From: Bacillus ndiopicus | Lineage (GTDB): Bacteria > Bacillota > Bacilli > Bacillales_A > Planococcaceae | Assembly (NCBI RefSeq): GCF_000612805.1 | Contig: NZ_HG964403.1 | Coordinates: 1 to 64,000, forward strand | Direction: 5' to 3' | DNA length: 64,000 nt | Shown: positions 23,905-31,058 of the stretch, piece after piece | Layout of the letters: every line of letters begins with the position of its first letter | Numbering within the stretch: the first letter of the stretch is position 1 | The notes under the pieces: generated by a model | What the model was told of the DNA's origin: nothing | Seen by the model: the letters and a program-made list of their open reading frames with translations, nothing else | Databases searched by the model: none | Position numbers and translations under genes: made by a program

Positions 23905-24598
23905 TGTGTCGATATGGAAAAATATCGTGTCGCAAGTGAAATGGAAACTAGGGGCACATAACAGCGCTGTACTGACAATAGTTATTATTCAACTAATTAT
24001 TGCGGCAATAGCGAATCATGGGAGTATGCGTGGTAGCGGTCTAAATAATATGCAAGTTACAGAGTACATTTATAGCTTAGATAGTGTAATGATGGTATCA
24101 GTAGTTGCGGTAGCAGCAACTTGTATCGCGCTATCATCTAAAAGAACACAAAGCGATAATTTAGCAATTCCGACCACTAGATTAACAGCGAGTATTTCAA
24201 CAATTTTATTTATATGGATTATCACATTTATTACAACTGTAACAGCAATCGTTTCGCAAAATTTGGTACAGGTTGTGAAAATACTTGTTTTAGATCTTGA
24301 TATTATTGGAAGGACACTAGTTCCAAGTGTGACAGTATTTTTTGTATTTTATTTTATATTGCTTTGTGCTGGGGCAGTGGGCTATTTTATTGGAGTCATG
24401 TTTAGTTTATCAAAAATAGTAACGATTTTAAGTGGCGTATTGTTTATAGTCTATCTAGCTAAGGTTGAACAAAATATATTCATTTGGTTATTAGACGAAA
24501 GTTACGGAATGTTTATGCTGAAAATATTGCTAATCGCAATTGTATTTTATGCTCTAGCATTGTTCGTCAACAATAGGCAGGAGGTGCGTAGAGGATGA
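23891..24598 (+). CDS. ABC transporter membrane subunit
   Basis: This protein of about 235 aa has six hydrophobic segments and no recognisable enzymatic domain. It overlaps the ATPase gene by 14 bp; the ATG at 23888 is an alternative start by one codon. GGGAGGG lies upstream within the ATPase gene. Position and topology indicate the permease partner of the YtrB-like ATPase. Confidence 0.8.
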   Translation: MYSNNVSIWKNIVSQVKWKLGAHNSAVLTIVIIQLIIAAIANHGSMRGSGLNNMQVTEYIYSLDSVMMVSVVAVAATCIALSSKRTQSDNLAIPTTRLTASISTILFIWIITFITTVTAIVSQNLVQVVKILVLDLDIIGRTLVPSVTVFFVFYFILLCAGAVGYFIGVMFSLSKIVTILSGVLFIVYLAKVEQNIFIWLLDESYGMFMLKILLIAIVFYALALFVNNRQEVRRG

Positions 24599-25302
24599 TT
24601 ATATCGCTAGTACCAATATTAATTTTTATATTCATTATTTTTGTTATAGTAAATGGATTAGGCCGGCTACCTTTGCGCTTTAAAACGTTGTTTACGAAAC
24701 GTTTTTATCAGCTACTAGCAGTATATATCTTAATAGGATTAATTGCGACATTTGCTTTCCCTTATTTACCAAATGCACAAAAAGCATTATTATCTGAAAA
24801 AGAAATAAAGAAAAAGCTAGACGAATCACAGTATTTGGAGCAGCTTGTGTTGAAAAAACGCTTTGCTGAAATTGATCCAGCATATTTGAAGGAAGAGCGA
24901 ACATTTACTGTACCAACAGAGGAACTAATAGTAAAAACAAACTTAGATTATCCAGCAACCCGTATTATTGTGACATGGCGAGATGATGCAACGTCAAACG
25001 ATATTTATGCTAGCTACTATGAATTTCCATTTATATTTTCTGGCATTGATGTAACAGATCAGGTAGTAATTCCTGAAATTAGCTTCAAAAGTAATATTTT
25101 ATCGCTTTTTGAAAGAGAAGGTCAGGCTACATACCGACGTATTGTGCCAGAAATTTCATTATTTGGGGGATATTACAGTATGCATAGTACTGATGAAAAA
25201 TACTATAATTATGTGATGGGGCAGCAAATGTTGCATTTAAATGTTCCAAAACATATAAATATTATTGATAATAGTGGTATGATTCAGTATATATATTATT
25301 AA
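24595..25302 (+). CDS. Membrane-anchored protein of the GntR-ABC cassette, unrecognised
   Basis: This 235-aa protein has two N-terminal hydrophobic segments (residues ~3-22 and ~40-58) followed by about 170 predominantly soluble residues, probably extracytoplasmic. I recognise no family. Its ATG overlaps the stop of the permease gene (ATGA), so it is made with the transporter. It may be an accessory or sensor subunit. Confidence 0.7.
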   Translation: MIISLVPILIFIFIIFVIVNGLGRLPLRFKTLFTKRFYQLLAVYILIGLIATFAFPYLPNAQKALLSEKEIKKKLDESQYLEQLVLKKRFAEIDPAYLKEERTFTVPTEELIVKTNLDYPATRIIVTWRDDATSNDIYASYYEFPFIFSGIDVTDQVVIPEISFKSNILSLFEREGQATYRRIVPEISLFGGYYSMHSTDEKYYNYVMGQQMLHLNVPKHINIIDNSGMIQYIYY

Positions 25303-25323
25303 TAATGAATTGAGCGGTGTAGT

Positions 25324-26142
25324 TTGAAAAAGTTAGCAAAAATTATTTTTATTATTGTCGTAGTTTATGTCTTTTTGCAAGTAAATAACAAATGGCTTGT
25401 TGTGACGGAGCATGTGTATGAATCGGAGCGTGTGCCAGCAAGCTTTGATGGCTACCGTATTACGCAGGTAACAGATTTGCATGATGCGATATTCGGCAAT
25501 AGGCAGAAACGATTGATTGAAAAAGTGCGGGCTACCAATCCAGATGCAATTTTCATTACAGGAGATTTGATCGATAGCAATCGTTATAATTTGGAAAATA
25601 GTTTAGAGGCTGTGAGAGGCTTTGTTGAAATCGCAGATGTTTATTATGTGCTTGGTAATCATGAGGTTGCAACGAGGAAGATGACCGAGATTTATACGGC
25701 ATTGACCGAATTAGGTGTGCATGTGCTGCCAAATAGTGCGTTAACGATTGCACGTGGCAATGAGCAAATAATTATAGCGGGTATTGAAGACCCTTTAATG
25801 GGCTATACAACACAGGAAATGCTAGTTATGACATTTGAGGATGTGCCTAGTGGCATGTTTACATTGTTATTATCACATCGTCCAGAGCGCTTTAACACGT
25901 ATGTCGATAATGCCGTTGACCTTGTTTTTACAGGCCATGCGCATGGTGGGCAAATTCGCCTGCCATTTATAGGTGGACTAGTTGCACCAGGGCAAGGATT
26001 TTTGCCTAAGTATACGGCAGGCACATATGAGGACGATGCAACAATGATGGTTGTGAGTCGAGGATTAGGGAATAGTGTTGTGCCATACCGCATTTTTAAT
26101 TTGCCCGAGATTGTGACAGTAGAGCTACGAACTGCAAAATAA
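25324..26142 (+). CDS. Membrane-anchored metallophosphoesterase, YkuE/YaeI-like
   Basis: This 272-aa calcineurin-like phosphoesterase has an N-terminal membrane segment (residues ~5-22). The metal-binding motifs appear in order: TDLHD (near 50), GDLID (near 81), GNHE (near 113), LLSHRPE (near 184) and GHAHGGQ (near 208). The first motif has His-Asp spacing typical of this subgroup. In related proteins the substrates are lipid-linked phosphates. TTG start with a weak GCGGTG site 21 bp after the preceding gene, so it is probably the last cassette gene. Confidence 0.87.
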   Translation: MKKLAKIIFIIVVVYVFLQVNNKWLVVTEHVYESERVPASFDGYRITQVTDLHDAIFGNRQKRLIEKVRATNPDAIFITGDLIDSNRYNLENSLEAVRGFVEIADVYYVLGNHEVATRKMTEIYTALTELGVHVLPNSALTIARGNEQIIIAGIEDPLMGYTTQEMLVMTFEDVPSGMFTLLLSHRPERFNTYVDNAVDLVFTGHAHGGQIRLPFIGGLVAPGQGFLPKYTAGTYEDDATMMVVSRGLGNSVVPYRIFNLPEIVTVELRTAK

Positions 26143-26148
26143 TGAGGG

Positions 26149-26202
26149 AGTTGTCCGAAAAGCAGCGCGTTAGCCTGCCTTTCGGACAACTTTTGCTGTT
26201 TT
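26149..26202 (+). terminator. Terminator after the metallophosphoesterase gene (dispersed hairpin family)
   Basis: AGTTGTCCGAAAAGCAG pairs with CTGCCTTTCGGACAACT and is followed by TTTTGCTGTTTTA. The arms and loop (GCGTTAGC) are nearly the same as at 2452-2494. Confidence 0.88.
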
Positions 26203-26228
26203 ATTGAAAAGTTAACTATTAAAAAAAT

Positions 26229-26363
26229 GTAAGTAATCTTTATATCCTGTCCTGTAAATAGTATTGGGGGTATATTGTCTTTATTGAATAATGTAAGACG
26301 AGCTATGCCATCCTTTCCCACTATATTTAGTTGTTCCACTTTCAATATCTTTTGCCTATTCAT
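26229..26363 (-). pseudogene. Truncated small-protein gene fragment
   Basis: Behind a good ribosome binding site (GGAGGAAAAGG) the frame starts MNRQKILKVEQLNIVGKDGI and continues about 25 residues with a protein-like composition. It then runs into low-quality sequence and into the antisense of the metallophosphoesterase gene. It looks like the 5' end of a deleted gene; the family is not certain. Confidence 0.35.
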
Positions 26364-26459
26364 AATATTTCCTTTTCCTCCAGGTACTTAAATTTTCTGA
26401 AACTTTTGCATATTTAATTCGTATATAAGCTATACAACGAATGAGGAAGGTGAGGTTAC

Positions 26460-27023
26460 ATGATTCATCGAGAAAAAAGGACTATTTATATTATATTTGC
26501 AATAGCAATTGCATTAATCGCGCCAATTATCGTTATTTTTACGCCGTTTACTGTGGGGATGATTTTTTATGATAACGCGGATAAAATTGTTTTTATTCCA
26601 TCGCCATCAAGCTTAGGTGTCTATGCTTCAGCATTTATAGCAGCTTCGGCAAGTTTAGTTATCATTTATTTTTTGCAAAAGAGGATTTTAAAAATTGCTG
26701 TAGGTATTTTGGCAATTGTTGCTTTTCTGTTTTTATTTGTTAGTGGGACGAAAAGTTATATTTATATAGATAAAGAGTTTATTGAAAGCTCGCATGGGCT
26801 AAAGGGGCAAAAACAATATACATGGGAAGAGATTACGCAGCTCGATTTAACGAAAAAAACAGTTGGTCGAGAGCGGGAAGATCATATTATTTTCATATTT
26901 AATGACCAATACAAGTTGTCTATTTTAGTAGATGGAGTAGTGAATTATCACGTTGAAGGCCAAATTGTTGAACGTGCGCAAAAATTTAATATTCCTGTGA
27001 ATCAAATTATAGTGAACGATTAA
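26460..27023 (+). CDS. Membrane protein of unknown function with a C-terminal soluble domain
   Basis: This 187-aa protein has three hydrophobic segments (near residues 10-33, 52-70 and 76-96) followed by about 90 soluble residues rich in beta-prone segments (YIYIDKEFIESS, HIIFIFNDQYKLSILVDG), somewhat PH-like. I do not recognise a family. AGGAAGGTGAGG lies upstream of the ATG. It stands alone between a terminator and the CstR region. Confidence 0.6.
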   Translation: MIHREKRTIYIIFAIAIALIAPIIVIFTPFTVGMIFYDNADKIVFIPSPSSLGVYASAFIAASASLVIIYFLQKRILKIAVGILAIVAFLFLFVSGTKSYIYIDKEFIESSHGLKGQKQYTWEEITQLDLTKKTVGREREDHIIFIFNDQYKLSILVDGVVNYHVEGQIVERAQKFNIPVNQIIVND

Positions 27024-27037
27024 TATATTTTGGCGAA

Positions 27038-27053
27038 ATACCTAGGTAGGTAT
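27038..27053. promoter_or_regulatory. CsoR/CstR-like palindrome 3' of the upstream gene
   Basis: ATACCTAGGTAGGTAT is a near-perfect inverted repeat that resembles the ATACCTATAGGGGTAT box at 27272-27287. It lies 297 bp before cstR with no gene start nearby, so its role is doubtful. Confidence 0.3.
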
Positions 27054-27200
27054 AAATTATTTGGGGCATCGACTACTGTACGCATATGTCATTTAGATGA
27101 AATTCCATGAGATATATGCATTGTTGTTCAGATTAACGCTGCTATAATGTGGCGATGGATATACAAAGCGATTCTGGACAATTTTGGTGAAAAATAAATA

Positions 27201-27235
27201 GTAGGTGTTGATAGTTTGAAGCAACACCTACTTTA
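27201..27235 (+). terminator. Hairpin before the cstR promoter
   Basis: GTAGGTGTTG (27201-27210) pairs with CAACACCTAC (27222-27231) and is followed by TTT. It insulates the cstR promoter from upstream transcription. Confidence 0.6.
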
Positions 27236-27239
27236 CTAA

Positions 27240-27254
27240 TGATAATCGTTATAA
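27240..27254. promoter_or_regulatory. Fur-box-like sequence upstream of cstR
   Basis: TGATAATCGTTATAA matches 12 of the 14 half-site positions of the 7-1-7 Fur box TGATAAT-n-ATTATCA. It ends 10 bp before the -35 of the cstR promoter. Confidence 0.4.
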
Positions 27255-27263
27255 ATTTTTTAG

Positions 27264-27292
27264 TTGACAATATACCTATAGGGGTATAATAT
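27264..27292 (+). promoter_or_regulatory. cstR promoter with CstR operator between -35 and -10
   Basis: TTGACA (27264-27269) and TAATAT (27287-27292) are separated by 17 bp. The spacer is filled by ATACCTATAGGGGTAT (27272-27287), the G-tract pseudo-palindrome recognised by CsoR/CstR repressors. Autorepression of the operon is expected, relieved by persulfide modification of CstR. Confidence 0.88.
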
Positions 27293-27334
27293 GAATGACA
27301 TAAACAATAAATCAATGTCTGGAGGTGTTGTAAT

Positions 27335-27595
27335 ATGACATATGATAAAAAAGTAATGAATCGTGTTAAGCGTATGGAAGGTCAATTGCGTGGCATTTTA
27401 CGCATGATGGAGGAAGGGCAGGATTGCCGAGAGGTCATTACACAATTGTCTGCCGTGCGCTCTGGTGTAGATAGAGCCATTGGTGTAATTGTTAGTGAAA
27501 ACCTTGTCGAATGCGTACAAAAAGCTGGCGATAATACAGAGGAAGTTAATGCTTCAATTCAAGAAGCAGTTAGCTTATTAGTGAAAAGCCGTTAA
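27335..27595 (+). CDS. cstR: CstR, persulfide-sensing CsoR-family repressor
   Basis: This 86-aa repressor (YrkD-like) forms the CsoR-family helical bundle. Cys31 (DCREV) and Cys60 (VECVQ) are present. The histidine that completes the Cu(I) site in CsoR, four residues before the second Cys, is Asn here (ENLVEC), so this is a CstR rather than a copper sensor. CstR forms interprotein di/trisulfides with persulfides and leaves DNA. GGAGGTG precedes the ATG. It heads the sulfur operon up to 31832 and is similar in size to, but distinct from, the CsoR at 37976-38299. Confidence 0.92.
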   Translation: MTYDKKVMNRVKRMEGQLRGILRMMEEGQDCREVITQLSAVRSGVDRAIGVIVSENLVECVQKAGDNTEEVNASIQEAVSLLVKSR

Positions 27596-27626
27596 ATCGA
27601 AACGGCTCTATATTTTATAAAAATAA

Positions 27627-27642
27627 ATACCTATGGGGGTAT
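27627..27642 (+). promoter_or_regulatory. Second CstR-type operator overlapping a Shine-Dalgarno sequence
   Basis: ATACCTATGGGGGTAT lies directly before the GTG/TTG start of the DsrE-like gene. Its G tract is also the only Shine-Dalgarno-like sequence for that gene. No clear -35/-10 pair is visible around it. Confidence 0.6.
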
Positions 27643-27645
27643 AGA

Positions 27646-28125
27646 GTGTTGGAAAAGAAAAAAACGACAATTGTATTGTTTAGTGGGGACTATGATAAGG
27701 CGATGGCAGCGTATATTATCGCCAATGGGGCAGCTGCTTATGACCACGAGGTAACGATTTTTCATACATTTTGGGGGATTAATGCCTTACGTAAGCAGCA
27801 GCCTGTCGAGGTGCAGAAGGGCTTTCTTGAAAAAATGTTTGGACGCATGATGCCACGTGGTGCTGAAAAATTAGGCTTATCAAAAATGCAAATGCTCAGT
27901 ATGGGACCAAAAATGATTAAGCATGTAATGAAAAAACATAATGCTTTAACATTAACACAGCTTATCGATATGGCACAGGAGCAGGACATTAAGCTCGTAT
28001 CTTGCACGATGACAATGGATTTATTAGGGCTTCAAAAAGAGGAGCTTTTAGATGGTGTGCACTATGCAGGTGTAGCGGCTTACTTGGCTGATGCTGAGCA
28101 AGGGCATGTCAATCTGTTTATATAG
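27646..28125 (+). CDS. DsrE/DsrF/DrsH-like protein (YrkE-like)
   Basis: This 159-aa cytoplasmic protein resembles the DsrE-like partners of TusA that carry sulfur as cysteine persulfide. TIVLFSGDYDKAMAAYIIANG near residues 8-28 and the single conserved Cys in KLVSCTMTMDLLG near residue 125 are visible. The start is a GTG (27646) or the next codon TTG (27649). It lies 50 bp after cstR and is followed 10 bp later by a membrane rhodanese gene. Confidence 0.87.
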   Translation: MLEKKKTTIVLFSGDYDKAMAAYIIANGAAAYDHEVTIFHTFWGINALRKQQPVEVQKGFLEKMFGRMMPRGAEKLGLSKMQMLSMGPKMIKHVMKKHNALTLTQLIDMAQEQDIKLVSCTMTMDLLGLQKEELLDGVHYAGVAAYLADAEQGHVNLFI

Positions 28126-28135
28126 GAGGATTCGC

Positions 28136-28483
28136 ATGACAGCCTTTATTATTTTTTTGATTGTTATTGCATTTTTAACATGGCGTATGTTGCCAGCTAA
28201 GGGCATAAAGATCATTTCCGTTGAGGAACTTAAGAAAATTATCAACGACAGCAATAATCTATTTATTGATGTGCGTACACCCGCTGAATATAAAGGGCGA
28301 CATATTCCACAATTTAAAAATATGCCACTTGGCACTGATTTTTCAAAGCTACCAAAGGACAGAGAGATTTTTGTCATTTGTCAAAGTGGTATGCGTAGTA
28401 CGCAGGCATGTAAGCAAATGAAAAAGCTAGGCTATCATAATGTTACGAATGTTCGTGGTGGTATGAATGCATGGAGAGGATGA
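28136..28483 (+). CDS. Membrane-anchored rhodanese
   Basis: This 115-aa single-domain sulfurtransferase has an N-terminal hydrophobic anchor (residues ~3-19). The rhodanese domain shows FIDVRTPAEYKGRHI and active-site Cys in ICQSGMRS (near residue 82). The ATG at 28136 has TAGGAGGA 6 nt upstream; an in-frame reading from 28091 would overlap the DsrE gene by 35 bp and hide the anchor start. It probably moves sulfane sulfur at the membrane. Confidence 0.9.
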   Translation: MTAFIIFLIVIAFLTWRMLPAKGIKIISVEELKKIINDSNNLFIDVRTPAEYKGRHIPQFKNMPLGTDFSKLPKDREIFVICQSGMRSTQACKQMKKLGYHNVTNVRGGMNAWRG

Positions 28484-28488
28484 GGAAG

Positions 28489-28791
28489 ATGAAGGAAATT
28501 TCTACAGAGCAAGTAGAGCAATTGTTGAAAGCAGGTGAAAAAGTACATTTGATTGATGTGCGAGAAGTAAATGAGGTGCAGATGGAGCATATTCCAGGAA
28601 TAATGCACATACCATTAGGGTTGCTAGAGTTTCGTATGCATGAGTTAGATAAAAAAACGCCATATATTATAGTATGTCGCTCTGGTGGGCGCAGCGGCCA
28701 GGCAACTGCATTTTTGCAAGACCAAGGCTATGATGTTACCAATATGGTGGGCGGCATGCTAGCTTGGCAAGGAATAGTGAATAGGGGGTAA
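28489..28791 (+). CDS. Rhodanese-like sulfurtransferase, soluble
   Basis: This 100-aa single-domain rhodanese has active-site loop VCRSGGRSG (Cys near residue 64) and LIDVREVNEVQMEHI near the N-terminus. The ATG at 28489 has GAGAGGA about 8 nt upstream within the end of the previous gene; in-frame ATGs at 28471 and 28480 are less well placed. It has no anchor, unlike its neighbour. Confidence 0.9.
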   Translation: MKEISTEQVEQLLKAGEKVHLIDVREVNEVQMEHIPGIMHIPLGLLEFRMHELDKKTPYIIVCRSGGRSGQATAFLQDQGYDVTNMVGGMLAWQGIVNRG

Positions 28792-28796
28792 GTGAT

Positions 28797-29354
28797 ATGG
28801 CTGTAAAGGCAGATATACAAATTGACGCAAAGGGCTTAGCATGCCCAATGCCAATTGTACGTACAAAAAAAGCAATGAATGACTTAGTAGATGGGCAAAT
28901 TTTAGAGGTGCAAGCAACAGATCGTGGTTCTACGGCTGATTTGGCTGCATGGGCACAATCTGTCGGACATCAATATATTGGAACAGCGGAGCAGGGAGAA
29001 GTGCTCTATCATTATCTCCGTAAATGTTCGAATGAAGATATTGTAGAAACCCCATTTGAACAGACTGTAACGAATGAACAATTGCTAAACTTAACGAATG
29101 GTGTCATTTTAGATGTACGTGAGGAAGCGGAATATGCATTTGGTCATATTACAGGAGCAAAATCGATTCCATTAGGAGAGTTAGATGAACGTTTACATGA
29201 GTTAACTGAGGAACAGGCGATTTACGTAATTTGTCGCACAGGAAAGCGCAGTGATTTGGCAGCACAAAAACTAGTAAATGCAGGTTTTCAAAATGTCTAT
29301 AATGTTGTACCAGGGATGGTCGAGTGGCAAGGCGAGTTAGAAAAATCGATATGA
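28797..29354 (+). CDS. TusA-rhodanese fusion (YrkF/CstA-like)
   Basis: This 185-aa protein has a TusA domain in residues ~6-75, with GLACPMPIVRTKKAM and Cys16 as sulfur carrier. A rhodanese domain follows in residues ~90-185, with active-site Cys146 in VICRTGKRSD. The order matches B. subtilis YrkF; S. aureus CstA has related modules. A GGGGTAAGT site precedes the ATG five bases after the previous stop. Confidence 0.92.
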   Translation: MAVKADIQIDAKGLACPMPIVRTKKAMNDLVDGQILEVQATDRGSTADLAAWAQSVGHQYIGTAEQGEVLYHYLRKCSNEDIVETPFEQTVTNEQLLNLTNGVILDVREEAEYAFGHITGAKSIPLGELDERLHELTEEQAIYVICRTGKRSDLAAQKLVNAGFQNVYNVVPGMVEWQGELEKSI

Positions 29355-29398
29355 AATACAGCAGTGGGGGAAGCCCCGCTAAAAAAATCAAAAAAATA

Positions 29399-29415
29399 AT
29401 ACCTACGGGGGTAAT
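29399..29415 (+). promoter_or_regulatory. Third CstR-type operator overlapping a Shine-Dalgarno sequence
   Basis: ATACCTACGGGGGTAAT lies 3 bp upstream of the ATG at 29419. As at 27627, its G tract would pair with 16S rRNA. A GC-rich hairpin (AGTGGGG...CCCCGCT, 29363-29380) precedes it. Confidence 0.6.
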
Positions 29416-29418
29416 TTT

Positions 29419-30546
29419 ATGGCAGTAAATAAATGGACAGCAGCAGAAGTAGCTCAAAAAGTAATTGATAATGAAAAGCTATTTATTTTAGATGTACGTA
29501 ATAAAGATGCCTTTGAGGATTGGAAAATAGAAGGGAAGCAATTCGATTATTTAAACATTCCCTATTTTGAATTGCTTGATGGCGTAGAGGAAATATTGCC
29601 ACAAATTCCAACAGATAGAGAGCTATTAGTTGTTTGTGCAAAGGAAGGTTCATCCATCATGGTTGCACAGATGCTAGATGAGGTAGGGCGTAAAGCAGCC
29701 TATTTAGAAGGTGGAATGAAATCTTGGAGCACATATCTTGAGCCCATCAAAATAGGAGATTTAACAGGCGGCGGTGAGCTGTATCAATTTGTTCGCTTAG
29801 GTAAGGGCTGCTTATCTTATATGATTATTGCGGATGGGGAAGCAGTAGTAATTGATGCAGTACGCTTTGCGGATATATTTGTTGATTTTGCTAAAGCAAA
29901 AAATGCGAAAATCACCCATGTATTTGATACGCATTTACATGCTGACCATATTTCTGGTGGACGACAAATTGCGGAGGCAACAGGTGCTGTGTATTATTTA
30001 CCAGCAAAAGATGCAGAGGAAGTCGTGTTTGATTTTGAGAATTTAACGGATGGGCTTAAAGTGCAAATCGGAGCAGCAGATATTGCTGTAGAGGCACTAT
30101 ACTCACCGGGGCATACAATTGGTTCAACATCCTTCGTCATTGACAATCGCTATTTATTAACAGGAGATATTTTGTTTATTGATTCGATTGGTCGCCCTGA
30201 TTTAGCAGGCTTAGCGGAAGATTGGGTAGGTGATTTACGTTCAACATTATACGAGCGATATCGAGAGCTAATTGACGACTTAATCGTCTTGCCAGCGCAC
30301 TTCATGATAGTGGAGGAGCTAAATGCAGATGGCTCAGTGGCGAAGCGCTTAGGTGATTTATTTGCAGAAAATCACGGCTTAAATATTAACGATGAAGAGG
30401 AATTCCGCACAACTGTAACAGACAATTTACCACCACAACCAAATGCGTATAAGCAAATTCGCCAAGTTAATATGGGCAAATTAAAACCTAGCTACGATGA
30501 GCAAATAGAAATGGAAATCGGTCCAAATCGTTGTGCTGTAAGATAA
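29419..30546 (+). CDS. Rhodanese-metallo-beta-lactamase protein, persulfide dioxygenase-like (YrkH-like)
   Basis: This 375-aa protein has an N-terminal rhodanese domain (residues ~1-110, Cys73 in VVCAKEGSS). An ETHE1-like metallo-beta-lactamase domain (residues ~115-375) follows. Its metal ligands are visible: THLHADH (His172, His174, Asp176, His177), GHT (His232), TGD (Asp250) and PAH (His294). Oxidation of glutathione-type or low-molecular-weight thiol persulfide to sulfite is the family role. The domain order is reversed compared with CstB of S. aureus, where the MBL domain comes first. An operator-like G tract doubles as its ribosome binding site. Confidence 0.92.
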   Translation: MAVNKWTAAEVAQKVIDNEKLFILDVRNKDAFEDWKIEGKQFDYLNIPYFELLDGVEEILPQIPTDRELLVVCAKEGSSIMVAQMLDEVGRKAAYLEGGMKSWSTYLEPIKIGDLTGGGELYQFVRLGKGCLSYMIIADGEAVVIDAVRFADIFVDFAKAKNAKITHVFDTHLHADHISGGRQIAEATGAVYYLPAKDAEEVVFDFENLTDGLKVQIGAADIAVEALYSPGHTIGSTSFVIDNRYLLTGDILFIDSIGRPDLAGLAEDWVGDLRSTLYERYRELIDDLIVLPAHFMIVEELNADGSVAKRLGDLFAENHGLNINDEEEFRTTVTDNLPPQPNAYKQIRQVNMGKLKPSYDEQIEMEIGPNRCAVR

Positions 30547-30717
30547 AGTGAATCTACAATCAGTGGGGGTTTTCTCATCCCCAACTGATTGGAAGTTTCA
30601 CCAATCGGGTTTTTACAGGCTGTTTAATCTCCGATTTAAACATCTCGATTTTATCTGATGTTTTGAAGGGGTTCTTACAGCCTGTTAATACGAGATAATA
30701 TTAAGGAGGAATTTTCA
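30547..30717 (+). promoter_or_regulatory. Structured leader between the dioxygenase and TusA genes
   Basis: This 171-bp region holds a hairpin CAATCAGTGGGG...CCCCAACTGATTG (30557-30591). A second, long-range stem joins ACAGGCTGT (30616-30624) and ACAGCCTGT (30677-30685). A ribosome binding site (AAGGAGGAA) ends the leader. It could attenuate or process the transcript; no known riboswitch class was recognised. Confidence 0.45.
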
Positions 30718-30945
30718 ATGGAAAATACAAAAATTTTAGATGCAAAAGGCTTAGCGTGTCCAATGCCGATTGTACGTACAAAAAAGGCAATGGATGCACT
30801 TCAATCAGGTGAGATTCTAGAGGTACATGTAACAGATCAAGGTTCATTAGCGGATATTCCTGCATGGGCAAATGCAGGAGGCCATGAAATCATCGAGCAA
30901 TCGGAAGTGGCGGGCGTGTTAGTATTTCGTATTAAAAAGGCATAG
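30718..30945 (+). CDS. TusA-family sulfur carrier (YrkI-like)
   Basis: This 75-aa stand-alone TusA has Cys14 in GLACPMPIVRTKKAM. Its N-terminal half is almost identical to the TusA domain of the fusion at 28797, which points to a local duplication. It accepts and passes on sulfane sulfur. AAGGAGGAA lies upstream; the TSUP exporter gene follows after about 110 bp. Confidence 0.94.
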   Translation: MENTKILDAKGLACPMPIVRTKKAMDALQSGEILEVHVTDQGSLADIPAWANAGGHEIIEQSEVAGVLVFRIKKA

Positions 30946-31058
30946 CTAAATCAAGATAAAGCCTCTGGCGGACATCACATATTTTTTCGAGAATAATCGT
31001 AAAAATCTTGATGAAGTTTAGTTAGAGGTACTTGATTTAATAGAAAGAAGGAACAATG

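Noticed and set aside
25803-26363. 186-codon open frame on the minus strand
   Set aside because: Most of it is antisense to the metallophosphoesterase gene with conserved motifs; only the first ~45 codons look protein-like and are reported as a relic.
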